Shown here: positions 40,301 through 48,340 of the stretch, piece by piece | Layout: each line of letters starts with the position of its first letter | How positions within the stretch are numbered: position 1 is the first letter of the stretch | Source of the DNA: CBDIHP01 sp965279195 | Lineage (GTDB): Bacteria; Planctomycetota; Planctomycetia; Isosphaerales; Isosphaeraceae | DNA: 64,000 nucleotides | Direction: 5' to 3' | NCBI GenBank assembly: GCA_965279195.1 | Contig: CBDIHP010000027.1 | Location: forward strand, 62,001-126,000 | Position numbers and translations under genes: made by a program | Notes under the pieces: generated by a model | Told to the model about the DNA's origin: nothing | Seen by the model: the letters and a program-made list of their open reading frames with translations, nothing else | Database searches by the model: none

Positions 40301-42279
40301 CGGCCGTCGGGCGAGAACGCCAGTTTCCGGGACGAGCGTCCGGGCGCGGGGGGGCGGAAGCTCGGGTCGAGGACCACCATCGGGTCCTCGGTCTTCTTCA
40401 GGGCGTCGAGGAGCAGCAGTTGCCCGGTCAGCCCGTTGCCGGCGACGGCCACGGCCAGGCGATTCTGTGGCCCCGCCTGGATCGCCCGCACGACCCCCGA
40501 CAGGCCGATGGACCGGGGCTTGATGTCATCGTTGACCCGGATCGTGATGGTCCGCGAGCGGTCGTCGGTGACCGCCAGCCAGGAGCCGTCCTGGGGGTCG
40601 GCGACGAGCAGCGGCGCGGCCTCCCGGCCGAACTCCTTCGCGGGGATCGTGGGCCCGGCGGTCTCGCCGGTCTCGCGGAGCAACTCGACATCGCCCCCCT
40701 TGCGCCAGAGGGCGAAATCCCAGCGATTGGCGTCGGCGTCCGGGCGGGCCGGCGCGGCGATCAGGGCCTGGGCGGGCCTGCCGGGGACCGGCTCGACGCG
40801 GGCGTCGCCGTCGGCCTGCGGACGGACCGACCAGACGGCCCCGGCCTGATCGAGCACCCAGGCCAGTCGGCCGCTCGGCGCCACGACGACGTCGAGGATG
40901 TCGGCCCCGTCGTAGGGCACGACGCGCGGCGAGGCGGGCCGGCCGGGGTCGAGGTTCTGGAGGATCAGGCGGCGCCGGGCGTCGGCCGAGAGCAATCGGG
41001 CGGGCGTGCCGACCTCCCCCGCGCGGAGGACGCCGAGCCCCCGGATCCCGACGGCGTGGCCGCCGTTGTACTCCTGCACCACCCGGAGCGAGTCGCGGGC
41101 CCAGACCTTCACGACCGAGTCGTGGTTGCCGCCGCCGGTGATGAGTTCGCCCGAGGGGCTGACGGCCAGGGCCGAGACCTCCGCCAGGTGCCCGCGCTGG
41201 AGGACCGGCTCGCGAGACCGGGCGTTCACGACCTTCGGCATCGGCCAGAGGAACAGGTCGCGCGGGAAGCCGCCGGCCTGGACGAACCCCCGGGGGGCGA
41301 GCCGGGCCCGGACCCCTTGCAGGCACTCCTCCACCGCCCGGGGCGAGCGGTCGTGGCCGAGCCCCTGCGCCAGGGCCAGCACGAACGGGCCGGGGCCGGT
41401 CCCCGACCCGGGGCCGTCCGCCGCCGGGCCGTCGGACGAAGCCAGCCAGGCGGAGACCCCCTGCCAGCGCCGGAGGCCGTCGAGATAGTCGCGGGCCGCC
41501 GGGCGGTCCGACGGCAAGGCCCAGGCCCCGACCCGCTTCCCGCGCCCGGCGGGCGAGGTGTCGAGCCAGCAGACCACGGCGTTGCGGCTGGGCACGGGCA
41601 GGTCGTCGATGGCCTTCGCCAGGTCCCAGCCGTTTTGGAGCGTCTCGGGCCGATCGGGGTTGCTGAGGGCCGCATCGATCGGGAGCAGGAGCGTCGAGGG
41701 CCTGACCTGGCCGTCGCCCGGCGGGAGGGTCGCGGCCTGGCCGGCGAAGTAGAAGACCACCACGTCGTCGCCGTCGCGGTCGTCGTCGAGCCGGGCCTTG
41801 AGCCAGGAGTCGAAGGCCCAGGTCAGGGCGTCGCGGGTCGCCCTGATGGGCTTCGTCACCGCGAGCTTGGGATCGGCGGGGATCTCGGACCCCTTGTCAT
41901 TCAGGACGAGGACGTTGTCCTGCCGCCAGCCGGCCGTCTTGCGGAACCAGCCCGCGATGGCCGAGGCATCCTCGCCGGCGTGGGCGCAGGCGGGGATGTT
42001 GCCCGGATAGCCGTCGATGCCCACAACGATCGCCCAGACCTGGAACGGCCGGGTGGGGAGCACCTGCTTCGCGTCGGCCGGATCGGACGGGGGCGCGGGC
42101 TCCGGCGTCGCGGCGACCTCGGCCTTGGGCGGCGCGGCTGGCTCGGGCGTCTTACCCGTGACCTCGGCCGCGGGCGGCGCCGGTGCCGGCGTGGGGCGCA
42201 GGAGCAGCCCGGCGGCGACCAGGGCGAGGCCGCCGAGGGCGAGGATCACGACGCTCCGCGACCAGTCCCGACCTTGCAT
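37399..42279 (-). CDS. Membrane-anchored tandem caspase-like / WD40 protein
   Basis: 1626 aa, preceded by GAAAGGA. A transmembrane anchor spans about residues 9-27, followed by a Pro/Ala linker. Caspase-like domain 1 (~78-330) has FQVWAIVVGIDGYPGN and VVVFYFAGQA, with Gln181 where the His should be, and CWLDTSPAG with Ser242 where the Cys should be, so it is predicted inactive. The middle (~340-1200) is a WD40-rich region (LAEVSALAVSPSGELITGGG, FSPDGRFLAAT, ARFLTGGSDTTVRFW). Caspase-like domain 2 (~1321-1530) has VVVFLAGHAD (His1408) and VVVDACEAE (Cys1475), so the dyad is intact. An EF-hand loop, DADRDTFITAEE, follows at 1555-1566. It is the effector candidate of the cassette with the upstream kinase (37-bp gap). 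Confidence 0.88.
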   Translation of the reverse strand: MQGRDWSRSVVILALGGLALVAAGLLLRPTPAPAPPAAEVTGKTPEPAAPPKAEVAATPEPAPPSDPADAKQVLPTRPFQVWAIVVGIDGYPGNIPACAHAGEDASAIAGWFRKTAGWRQDNVLVLNDKGSEIPADPKLAVTKPIRATRDALTWAFDSWLKARLDDDRDGDDVVVFYFAGQAATLPPGDGQVRPSTLLLPIDAALSNPDRPETLQNGWDLAKAIDDLPVPSRNAVVCWLDTSPAGRGKRVGAWALPSDRPAARDYLDGLRRWQGVSAWLASSDGPAADGPGSGTGPGPFVLALAQGLGHDRSPRAVEECLQGVRARLAPRGFVQAGGFPRDLFLWPMPKVVNARSREPVLQRGHLAEVSALAVSPSGELITGGGNHDSVVKVWARDSLRVVQEYNGGHAVGIRGLGVLRAGEVGTPARLLSADARRRLILQNLDPGRPASPRVVPYDGADILDVVVAPSGRLAWVLDQAGAVWSVRPQADGDARVEPVPGRPAQALIAAPARPDADANRWDFALWRKGGDVELLRETGETAGPTIPAKEFGREAAPLLVADPQDGSWLAVTDDRSRTITIRVNDDIKPRSIGLSGVVRAIQAGPQNRLAVAVAGNGLTGQLLLLDALKKTEDPMVVLDPSFRPPAPGRSSRKLAFSPDGRFLAATTDGASVSCWDLTGPSPRPRTYTSTKGESATGLAFLATGHTTALVTLGAGGGLTRWDNLTAEVPRIDRLDARTGRIVGLSASRSMTPAADAPGKVVPKIGPHVLQITAEGRAGLWSLDEKEPTFRNIAGRTGFQSGVAWTRVEKGSEIGYLALVPRRANEIELRRADQPDQVAGRFTVPASVAGKDGRLRLPRGFGELKVSVDGRFLAASGPNDPTSGFWAFVWDVDRPGTPRFVLRPDDLPPGSERTTVDRIDLSPSGDILLTVASGRGKDGKGNAATLWSLDPKAPQADGFARASKLAEVRPSEHRGDDQGVTNGPRVASRITSARLLPDDPRWVAIGTSLGRVELVDSRAPDRRTASSPLRDSVDVLDLAFGGPAGRAFLAAGGDNAEVRFWSVQGDAARKELRPIAAPTVRGQRHAEAVRAVVSAPGATPDQARFLTGGSDTTVRFWTVNERGASLDATAMATPGPGGNAPDDWVAYAPSGLIDGSERGLGQVTLALGDRVESLGDWSDDAREPGLLAALLRDENAGTKPIGPDLSGRAPEIRVEHARPKVGPMPQTTLRISLRRADRDGLAGVRLYHNGTPIDDGLLGRLKAAPAGGRLAVEVPVALRSGKNTFHALAYRNEWKADTLPEPSARRPGLDGSSAPVELVFDGPETPGATHVVAIGVGNYKAEHRRLAYAADDAKAVSAYFDRARSHARDSVHVLTDEHVNTAEVEKAMREVQAATAGHPEDTVVVFLAGHADRVDQRRYALLLSGFPFPAPGQPASRTGPARELTGTPRRNVLEYYRVYAWLSNLSALNRLVVVDACEAERIEDDPGVKAIRRDLSRTSIRARTVNLMAARRGEPANESSELRHGLLTYALLRGLKADGLRATPAGLLDPDRFAHADADRDTFITAEELRDYTAAALPILSASYPNLVQRGNADGSPSRAGTPEPVPDQKLSVSAPAQGGGFAVARLK

Positions 42280-42316
42280 GACGTCGTCCTTTCTCGTCTC
42301 CGGAAGCGGCCCGGAG

Positions 42317-45139
42317 TCAGCGGGCCTGGGCCGTCGTCTCCGACGGCAGTTCGATCACCAGCCGGAATCCGAGGTCCGACGCGGCCTGATACGTCTTGAT
42401 CTCGCCCAGCGTCTTCTCGTCGTACCCGACCTGGAGGTAGCGCGGGCCGAACGTCGTGAACCGCTCGCGCTTCGAGCGGTACGAGCCGCCCCGGATGACG
42501 TGCCGGATCGGCCGCAGCACGTCGCGGGAATTCTCCTCGGTCGCGCACGGGTCGTCGCGGGTCGAGTCGGTGGCCGGGTAGCTGCAGAGGATGTCGCGGC
42601 ACCACTCGCGGACGTTGCCCGTGAGGTCGAGCACGCCGTCCTGGGTCCTGTCCTTCGGGAAGTAGCCGACGGGCTTCGTCGGCTGGCGGCCGTCGAGCCC
42701 CTCGGCGTCGATGTTCACCGACTGCGCGTTTGGCTCGCCGAGCCCCACGAAGACCTGCCCGGGATCCCCCTTCGAGCGCGCGGCGTATTCCCACTGGGCC
42801 TCGGTCGGCAGGTCGCCCCGGTCCGAGACCCACTTCGCGAACGCGCGGCACTGCTCCCAGGGCAGGCCGACGGCCGGGTGGTCGTCGAGATTGACCCCGT
42901 CGGCCTTCAGCTCGCTCCAGAGGGTCCGGTCGTCGTCGAGCTGCTTGCCGGCCTTCGACCGGTAGAACTCGAATTGCGCGTTGGTGACCTCGGTCTCCTG
43001 GAGGTAGAACGGCGAGAGCCGGACGTTCTGGACCGGCGTCGGGTCCTCCTTCGCGGAGTCCTTGAGCTGGATCCGCTTCAGCACCTTGTCCTGGTCGGTG
43101 CCCATCGTGAAGTTCCCCCCTTCGACGAGCACGAAGGTGAGCGCCACCTCGGGTGCCGACGACTGTTCCGGTCGGAGGACCTTCTTGATCTTCCTCGGCA
43201 GCTTCTTCTCGCCGAAGACGTCGGTCCCCACCGCCTCGAATCCGGCGGGCAGAAAGGCGACGGCGGGCGGCGCCTCGCCCTTCGACTTCGGCCCGACCTC
43301 CTCGGGTTTCGCGGTGTCGGCTTTGCCCGGGGGCCGCATCGCCACGAACGCCGCCACTCCGCCGATCGCGACCAGGCCGACGACCGAGGCCAGGATGAGG
43401 CCGAGCCCCTTGCGCGGCCGGGGCCCCACCGGGTCGAGCACCATCGCGGACGCGGCGGTCGAGCTCGAGACCTGCGAGGGGCTGGCCGCGCCGGTGGCGC
43501 CGAACGCCTCGAAGTCGCCGGACTCCCGGCGAGGGATCCGCGACCGGGTCAGCGACGAGATCGGCGTCGGTTCCGGGGCGAGCGAGTCATTCTCGTGCTC
43601 GCCGGAGAGGACCTTCGGGTCGATCTCGGGCGGGGCGTCGACGAACTCGATGACCCCTTCCGAGGCCGGGCCTGCCGGCGAGGCGGGAACTCCGGTCATC
43701 GCGCGGACGTTCGTGGCGTTCTCATTCCCGGCGGGGCGAGGCGCGACCGATTGCGACTGCGACCGCGCGGCCTCGGTCGTGCGTCCCCCGCGCGAGGGTT
43801 CGGCCGGGGTGGGCGGCTCGGGCAGGTCGGCGACGGCCGCGAACTCGGTCGTCACGTTGGCGACCTGCACGGCGTCGCGGAACGCCTGCCCCAGCTCCCG
43901 GGCGCTCGCATATCGCCCTTCGGGCTCCTTGGCCAGGCAGCGCCTCACGACCTGCTCGATCTCGGCCGAGACCCGGCAGCCGGGGGCCCGGTCGGCGAAC
44001 CGGGGGATCGGCTCGTTGAGGTGCTTGACCCGCACGTCCAGGGTCGAGCCGGTGTAGGGACGCTGGCCGGTCAGCAGCTCGAAGAGGATGACGCCGACCG
44101 AGTAGAGGTCGCTCCTCGGGTCGACCTTGTGCCCCCGGATCTGCTCGGGCGAGGCATACTGCGCGGTGCCGAGGAAGGCCCCGAAGCTGGTCTGGACCTC
44201 ATCCTCGCCCTCGACCCCCGAATCCGGCTGGTCGAGCTTGGCGATGCCGAAGTCGAGGACCTTCAAGAACTCCCGGCCGGCCTCGCGCTCCAGGAGGAAG
44301 AGGTTCGCGGGCTTGAGGTCGCGGTGGACGATCCCCAGGTCGTGCGCGGCCTGGAGCACCGCACAGAGCTGGTCGACCAGCCGGGCCACGAGGGCGACGG
44401 CCATCGGCTGGCCGGGCGTAAACGCCTTGTTCAGCGGCAGGCCGCGCAGCAGCTCCATCTCGATGTAGGCGAGGTCGCGGCTGACCTTGAAGCTGTGGAC
44501 GGTCACGGCGTGCTCGTGCTGGAGCTTCGCCATGACCTTCGCCTCGCGGCGGAACCGGGCCCGCACCTGCGGGTCGGACACGTACCGCGTGACGATCAGC
44601 TTCAACGCCCGGGGCGAGTCGAAGCCGAGGTGCGTGACCTCCCAGACCGAGCCCATGCCGCCCCGGCCGATGGCCTTCTCGAACCGGAAGATGTTGTCGA
44701 ACACCTGCCCCGGCTCGGGGTCGGCCACGAACTCGATCGAGTCGTCCCCGGTGTCGCTGCGCGAGGGCTTCGAGGCCGAGGAGCGTTGGAGGTTCGAGTT
44801 CGACCCGGGATGGTTGCCGCGCGAGGAGGGGAGCGGGGCCGATGCGGGAGGGATCGGCGTGGTCTCGTCCACGGAGCCGTGGGCCGGCGGCGGCGAGGTG
44901 ACCGGCCGCTGGACGGGCGGGGGTGCGGGCTCCGGCTCAGCCTCGGGCAAGTCGGACGGCGGCGACCACTCGAAGGAACTGGTGCCGTCGTAGGGGTAGA
45001 GGGTCGGCTCGGCGCTGGAGAAGGCGTCGAACTCGGACGGGCTCGGCGAGGGCTCGACGCCCCGGCGCGGCGGGGCCCCTGGCTGCACGGGGCGGCCGGT
45101 GGCACGATCGGACCGATTCTGATCCCAACCTGCGTTCAT
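42317..45139 (-). CDS. Ser/Thr protein kinase with transmembrane segment and SUMF1/FGE-like domain
   Basis: 940 aa from the ATG at 45139. Residues ~1-140 are a Pro/Ser-rich disordered region. The kinase domain covers ~150-420: glycine loop GRGGMGSV (158-165), catalytic Lys180, HRDLKPAN (272-279), DFG (296-298), and GTAQYASPEQIRG. It resembles PknB-type (Hanks) kinases. A long Pro/Ser linker leads to a transmembrane helix (~580-600). The extracytoplasmic C-terminus (~660-930) is a SUMF1/FGE-sulfatase domain: FVLVEGGNFTMG, LPTEAQWEYAAR, LTGNVREWC, and RGGSYRSKRERF. In the last motif the paired Cys of true formylglycine enzymes are absent (Ser and Phe positions), so a binding role is more likely. 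The kinase faces the cytoplasm and the SUMF1 domain the outside. First gene of a probable two-gene operon. Confidence 0.9.
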   Translation of the reverse strand: MNAGWDQNRSDRATGRPVQPGAPPRRGVEPSPSPSEFDAFSSAEPTLYPYDGTSSFEWSPPSDLPEAEPEPAPPPVQRPVTSPPPAHGSVDETTPIPPASAPLPSSRGNHPGSNSNLQRSSASKPSRSDTGDDSIEFVADPEPGQVFDNIFRFEKAIGRGGMGSVWEVTHLGFDSPRALKLIVTRYVSDPQVRARFRREAKVMAKLQHEHAVTVHSFKVSRDLAYIEMELLRGLPLNKAFTPGQPMAVALVARLVDQLCAVLQAAHDLGIVHRDLKPANLFLLEREAGREFLKVLDFGIAKLDQPDSGVEGEDEVQTSFGAFLGTAQYASPEQIRGHKVDPRSDLYSVGVILFELLTGQRPYTGSTLDVRVKHLNEPIPRFADRAPGCRVSAEIEQVVRRCLAKEPEGRYASARELGQAFRDAVQVANVTTEFAAVADLPEPPTPAEPSRGGRTTEAARSQSQSVAPRPAGNENATNVRAMTGVPASPAGPASEGVIEFVDAPPEIDPKVLSGEHENDSLAPEPTPISSLTRSRIPRRESGDFEAFGATGAASPSQVSSSTAASAMVLDPVGPRPRKGLGLILASVVGLVAIGGVAAFVAMRPPGKADTAKPEEVGPKSKGEAPPAVAFLPAGFEAVGTDVFGEKKLPRKIKKVLRPEQSSAPEVALTFVLVEGGNFTMGTDQDKVLKRIQLKDSAKEDPTPVQNVRLSPFYLQETEVTNAQFEFYRSKAGKQLDDDRTLWSELKADGVNLDDHPAVGLPWEQCRAFAKWVSDRGDLPTEAQWEYAARSKGDPGQVFVGLGEPNAQSVNIDAEGLDGRQPTKPVGYFPKDRTQDGVLDLTGNVREWCRDILCSYPATDSTRDDPCATEENSRDVLRPIRHVIRGGSYRSKRERFTTFGPRYLQVGYDEKTLGEIKTYQAASDLGFRLVIELPSETTAQAR

Positions 45140-45426
45140 CGCGAAGGCCCGCCCCGGCCGCGTCGATCCGCGCAATTCCCCGAGTCTCACGAGTTTATCC
45201 CGACCCGGACGGGCTGTCACGCACCAAGAGACGGGTCGCGCGGGCTCCGTTGCCGATTTCCGACGCCCCGGCCGGTGCCGCCGGTGCCTTGAGTCCCGCC
45301 CGCGTAGGGGCTACAGTGCCCGGATCCCGCCGACCGGGCCCGGGATCGCCCGGACGAACCCAATCCGACCCGCCGCCCGACCCCCGCCGACGCGAGGCGC
45401 ACCGCCCACACCGGAGATTGCGTCCG

Positions 45427-47454
45427 ATGCCCCGATTCGTCAGGCCCCTCGCCGCCCTCCACACCTGCGCGGTCGCCCTCGCCCTGGTCGCCGCCGCCGC
45501 GTTCGCCGACGGCCCGTCCGACAACGTCGCCGTGAACGTCCGGCGCGTCCCCAAGAAGGGCATCGAACTCCCGCCGGAGGACCGCAAGGCCCTCGATGCC
45601 GGCCTGGAGGAGTTGAACAAGGCCGTCTCCGCCCTCGAACGCCGCCGCGACGCCCGCACGCCGAGGTTCCTGCCCGACGTCCTCATCTTCCGCAATGCCG
45701 TCCGCGACGCCCTCAAATATGACGAGATCTTCGACAAGCCCGACATCCCCCGCGCCAGGGCCATCCTCAAGGAAGGCCAGTCGCGGGCGAACGCTCTGCT
45801 CGAAGGCAAGACCCCCTGGGCCACCCAGAAGGGCCTGACCGTCCGGGGATACGTCTCGAAGATCGACGGATCGGTGCAGCCTTACGGATTGGTGATCCCC
45901 GAGTCCTACGCCTTCGACGGCCCGACGAAGTTCCGGCTCGACGTCTGGTTCCACGGGCGCGGCGAGGTCCTGAGCGAGGTCAATTTCCTGGCCGATCGCC
46001 TCCGCAACCCCGGCACCTTCACCCCCGCCGACACCATCGTCCTCCACCCTTACGGGCGCTACTGCAACGCCAACAAGTTCGCCGGCGAGGTGGACACGCT
46101 GGAGGCGCTGGAGAGCGTGAAGTCGCACTACAAGGTCGACGACGACCGCGTCTCGGTGCGGGGGTTCTCGATGGGGGGCGCGGCCTGCTGGCAGTTCGCC
46201 GTGCACTACGCCGACCGCTGGTTCGCCGCCAACCCCGGCGCGGGGTTCTCGGAGACCAAGCGGTTCCTCAACGTCTTCCAGAAGGAGGCCGTCAGCCCGC
46301 CCGCGTGGGAGCAGAAGCTCTGGGCCTGGTATGACTGCGACCTCTGGGCCGCGAACCTGATCCACTGCCCGACCGTCGCCTACAGCGGCGAGCTCGACAG
46401 CCAGAAGCAGGCCGCCGACGTCATGGCCGAGGCCCTCAAAGGGCTGAACATCGAGCTGGCCCACGTCATCGGGCCCAAGACCAAGCACGCGTACCACCCG
46501 GTCTCGCGGCAGGTCGTCGACGACAAGATGGCCGACCTCGCCCGGACCGGCCGCGACCGCGTGCCGCTGGAGCTGGCGTTCGTCACCTACACGCTCAAAT
46601 ATAATCGCATGCACTGGCTCACGGTCGACGCCCTCGCCCAGCACTGGGAGAAGGCCGCCGTGCAGGGGACGGTCATCAGCGGGTCCGAGGTCTCGCTTCG
46701 GCTCATGAACGTGAACGCCGTGACCCTCGACTTCCCCGCCGGGTCGTCCCCCTTCGCGTTGGGCCGGGTGGTGACCGTCCGCCTCAACGACCAGCCGATC
46801 ATCGTCCCGGGGCCGCGCTCCGACCGCTCGTTCTCGGCCTCGTTCCGCAAGGAGAAGGACAAGTGGGTCCTGGGCCCCCTGCCCTCGGATTCGCTCATCA
46901 AGCGCCACGACCTCCAGGGCCCGGTCGATGACGCGTTCATGGATTCGTTCCTGATCGTCAAGCCGACCGGCAAGTCCAAGCACCCGAAGGTCCAGACCTG
47001 GGTCGAATCCGAACTCGCCCGCGCGATCGAGCACTGGCGGCGGCACTTCCGGGGCGAGGCCCGCGTGAAGGACGACACCGCCGTCGCCGACGCCGACATC
47101 GCCGCCCACAACCTCATCCTCTGGGGCGACCCCGAGAGCAACGCGGTTCTCAAGAAGATCGCCGACAAGCTCCCGATCGCCTGGAAGGCCGATGCCATCC
47201 AGGTCGGCGGCAAGTCCTACCCCTCGGCCGACCGGGCCCCGATCCTGATCTACCCGAACCCGCTGAACCCGAAGAAATATGTCGTGCTGAACAGCGGATT
47301 CACCTTCCGCGACTACGACTACCTCAACAACGCGCGCCAGGTCGCCAAGCTCCCCGACTGGGCCGTGATCGACCTCAACACCCCGCCGAACGCCCGGTAC
47401 GCCGGCAAGGTCGAGGACGCGGGCTTCTTCGACGAGAACTGGAAACTGAAGTAA
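45427..47454 (+). CDS. Secreted alpha/beta hydrolase (prolyl oligopeptidase-like)
   Basis: 675 aa. The ATG at 45427 starts a signal peptide (HTCAVALALVAAAAFA). Residues ~30-140 are helical. The alpha/beta-hydrolase core spans ~140-380: VWFHGRGEVLSEVNF (oxyanion region), then GFSMGGAACWQ with the nucleophile Ser at about residue 247, SGELDSQKQ (likely Asp), and KTKHAYHP (likely His). The C-terminal ~280 residues form a separate domain with beta strands. The overall architecture resembles planctomycete S9/DLH-type esterases or peptidases; the substrate is unknown. Its stop codon lies 5 bp before a dispersed inverted repeat. It is divergent from the kinase gene. Confidence 0.8.
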   Translation: MPRFVRPLAALHTCAVALALVAAAAFADGPSDNVAVNVRRVPKKGIELPPEDRKALDAGLEELNKAVSALERRRDARTPRFLPDVLIFRNAVRDALKYDEIFDKPDIPRARAILKEGQSRANALLEGKTPWATQKGLTVRGYVSKIDGSVQPYGLVIPESYAFDGPTKFRLDVWFHGRGEVLSEVNFLADRLRNPGTFTPADTIVLHPYGRYCNANKFAGEVDTLEALESVKSHYKVDDDRVSVRGFSMGGAACWQFAVHYADRWFAANPGAGFSETKRFLNVFQKEAVSPPAWEQKLWAWYDCDLWAANLIHCPTVAYSGELDSQKQAADVMAEALKGLNIELAHVIGPKTKHAYHPVSRQVVDDKMADLARTGRDRVPLELAFVTYTLKYNRMHWLTVDALAQHWEKAAVQGTVISGSEVSLRLMNVNAVTLDFPAGSSPFALGRVVTVRLNDQPIIVPGPRSDRSFSASFRKEKDKWVLGPLPSDSLIKRHDLQGPVDDAFMDSFLIVKPTGKSKHPKVQTWVESELARAIEHWRRHFRGEARVKDDTAVADADIAAHNLILWGDPESNAVLKKIADKLPIAWKADAIQVGGKSYPSADRAPILIYPNPLNPKKYVVLNSGFTFRDYDYLNNARQVAKLPDWAVIDLNTPPNARYAGKVEDAGFFDENWKLK

Positions 47455-47458
47455 CTCA

Positions 47459-47546
47459 ATTGAACCACAGAGACACAGAGAACACGGAGTTTGCAAGAAT
47501 TGAAAAACTGAACATCTCAGTGATCTCTGTGTCTCTGTGGTTCAAT
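47459..47546. repeat. ~90-bp dispersed inverted repeat, copy A
   Basis: Perfect 22-bp arms (47459-47480 and 47525-47546) of type TTGAACCACAGAGACACAGA around a ~44-bp centre. It lies between the hydrolase stop and the Sfp-type transferase, whose ATG is only six bases after the right arm. Copies B and C are at 48246-48335 and 50021-50109. Confidence 0.85.
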
Positions 47547-47551
47547 GTCCC

Positions 47552-48250
47552 ATGATCCTCACCCACGAAGTTCACGTCCACCTGCTTGTCCGGGATGAGT
47601 CGCTCGCCGGACGCTACTGGGGCGTGCTGAGCGAGTCCGAGCGGGCGCGGGCGGATCGGATCCGGATTGGCCGCGAGCGGGGACGGTTCATCGTCGGGCG
47701 GGGATTGCTGCGGGGATTGCTCGGGGAGTATCTGGGCGAGGACCCCGCGCGGCTGGTCTTCGAGGTCAACGCGCACGGCAAGCCGTCGCTCTCGGGCGAG
47801 CACGCCTGGCTGTCGTTCAACGTCGCGCACTCACGCGACCGGATCGCGATCGCCTTCGCCCGCGAGCGCGACCTGGGCATCGACATCGAGCCCATCGCCG
47901 TGGACCGCGAACTCGACCGCCTCGCCGAGCGGTTCTTCGCGGCGGGCGAGGTCGCCGTCTATCTGGCATTGCCCCCGGATCGCCGCCCCTCCGGCTTCTT
48001 CCGCGCCTGGACGTTGAAGGAGGCCTACATCAAGCTCAAGGGCAAAGGCCTGGCCATCCCCCTGGACCGCTTCGAAGTCGCCCTCGACCCCGCTTCGCCC
48101 CCCGCCCTGCTCTCCTCGATGGATTCTCCCGAAGACTCCACGCACATCGTCGCCCACTCGCTCAACGACCATCTCCCCAACGGCTGGGCCGGCTCGATCA
48201 TGGTCGCGAGGGGCGCCGGGGTTTCCGTCAAAATCATGGAGAAGAATTGA
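47552..48250 (+). CDS. 4'-phosphopantetheinyl transferase (Sfp superfamily)
   Basis: 232 aa. It transfers the phosphopantetheine arm of CoA to carrier-protein Ser residues. Motifs: WLSFNVAHSRDRIAIAF, the metal-binding LGIDIEPI, and FFRAWTLKEAYIKLKGKGL, the complete Sfp P1-P3 set, so it should be active and of the broad-specificity type. I chose the ATG at 47552; an in-frame GTG at 47537 lies inside the flanking repeat. No Shine-Dalgarno sequence is visible, and the start sits just after a hairpin. Its stop codon TGA is formed by the first bases of repeat copy B. No PKS, NRPS or carrier-protein gene is in the window. Confidence 0.9.
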   Translation: MILTHEVHVHLLVRDESLAGRYWGVLSESERARADRIRIGRERGRFIVGRGLLRGLLGEYLGEDPARLVFEVNAHGKPSLSGEHAWLSFNVAHSRDRIAIAFARERDLGIDIEPIAVDRELDRLAERFFAAGEVAVYLALPPDRRPSGFFRAWTLKEAYIKLKGKGLAIPLDRFEVALDPASPPALLSSMDSPEDSTHIVAHSLNDHLPNGWAGSIMVARGAGVSVKIMEKN

Positions 48251-48335
48251 ACCGCGGAGACACAGAGATCGCAGGGATGAGGATCCTTGAACTCATTCTT
48301 CTGTCTCCGTGCCCTCTGTGTCTCCGTGGTTCAAT
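48246..48335. repeat. ~90-bp dispersed inverted repeat, copy B
   Basis: Arms 48246-48267 and 48314-48335 match copy A with one mismatch between the arms. The left arm contributes the TGA stop codon of the transferase gene. It ends five bases before the stop of the convergent lipoprotein gene. Confidence 0.85.
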
Positions 48336-48340
48336 CTCCC

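Noticed and set aside
33084..45292. Several long antisense frames opposite the kinase, caspase and WD40 genes
   Set aside because: Low-complexity Arg/Gly/Ala/Pro translations in the complement of strong domain-bearing genes; a GC-codon-bias effect.
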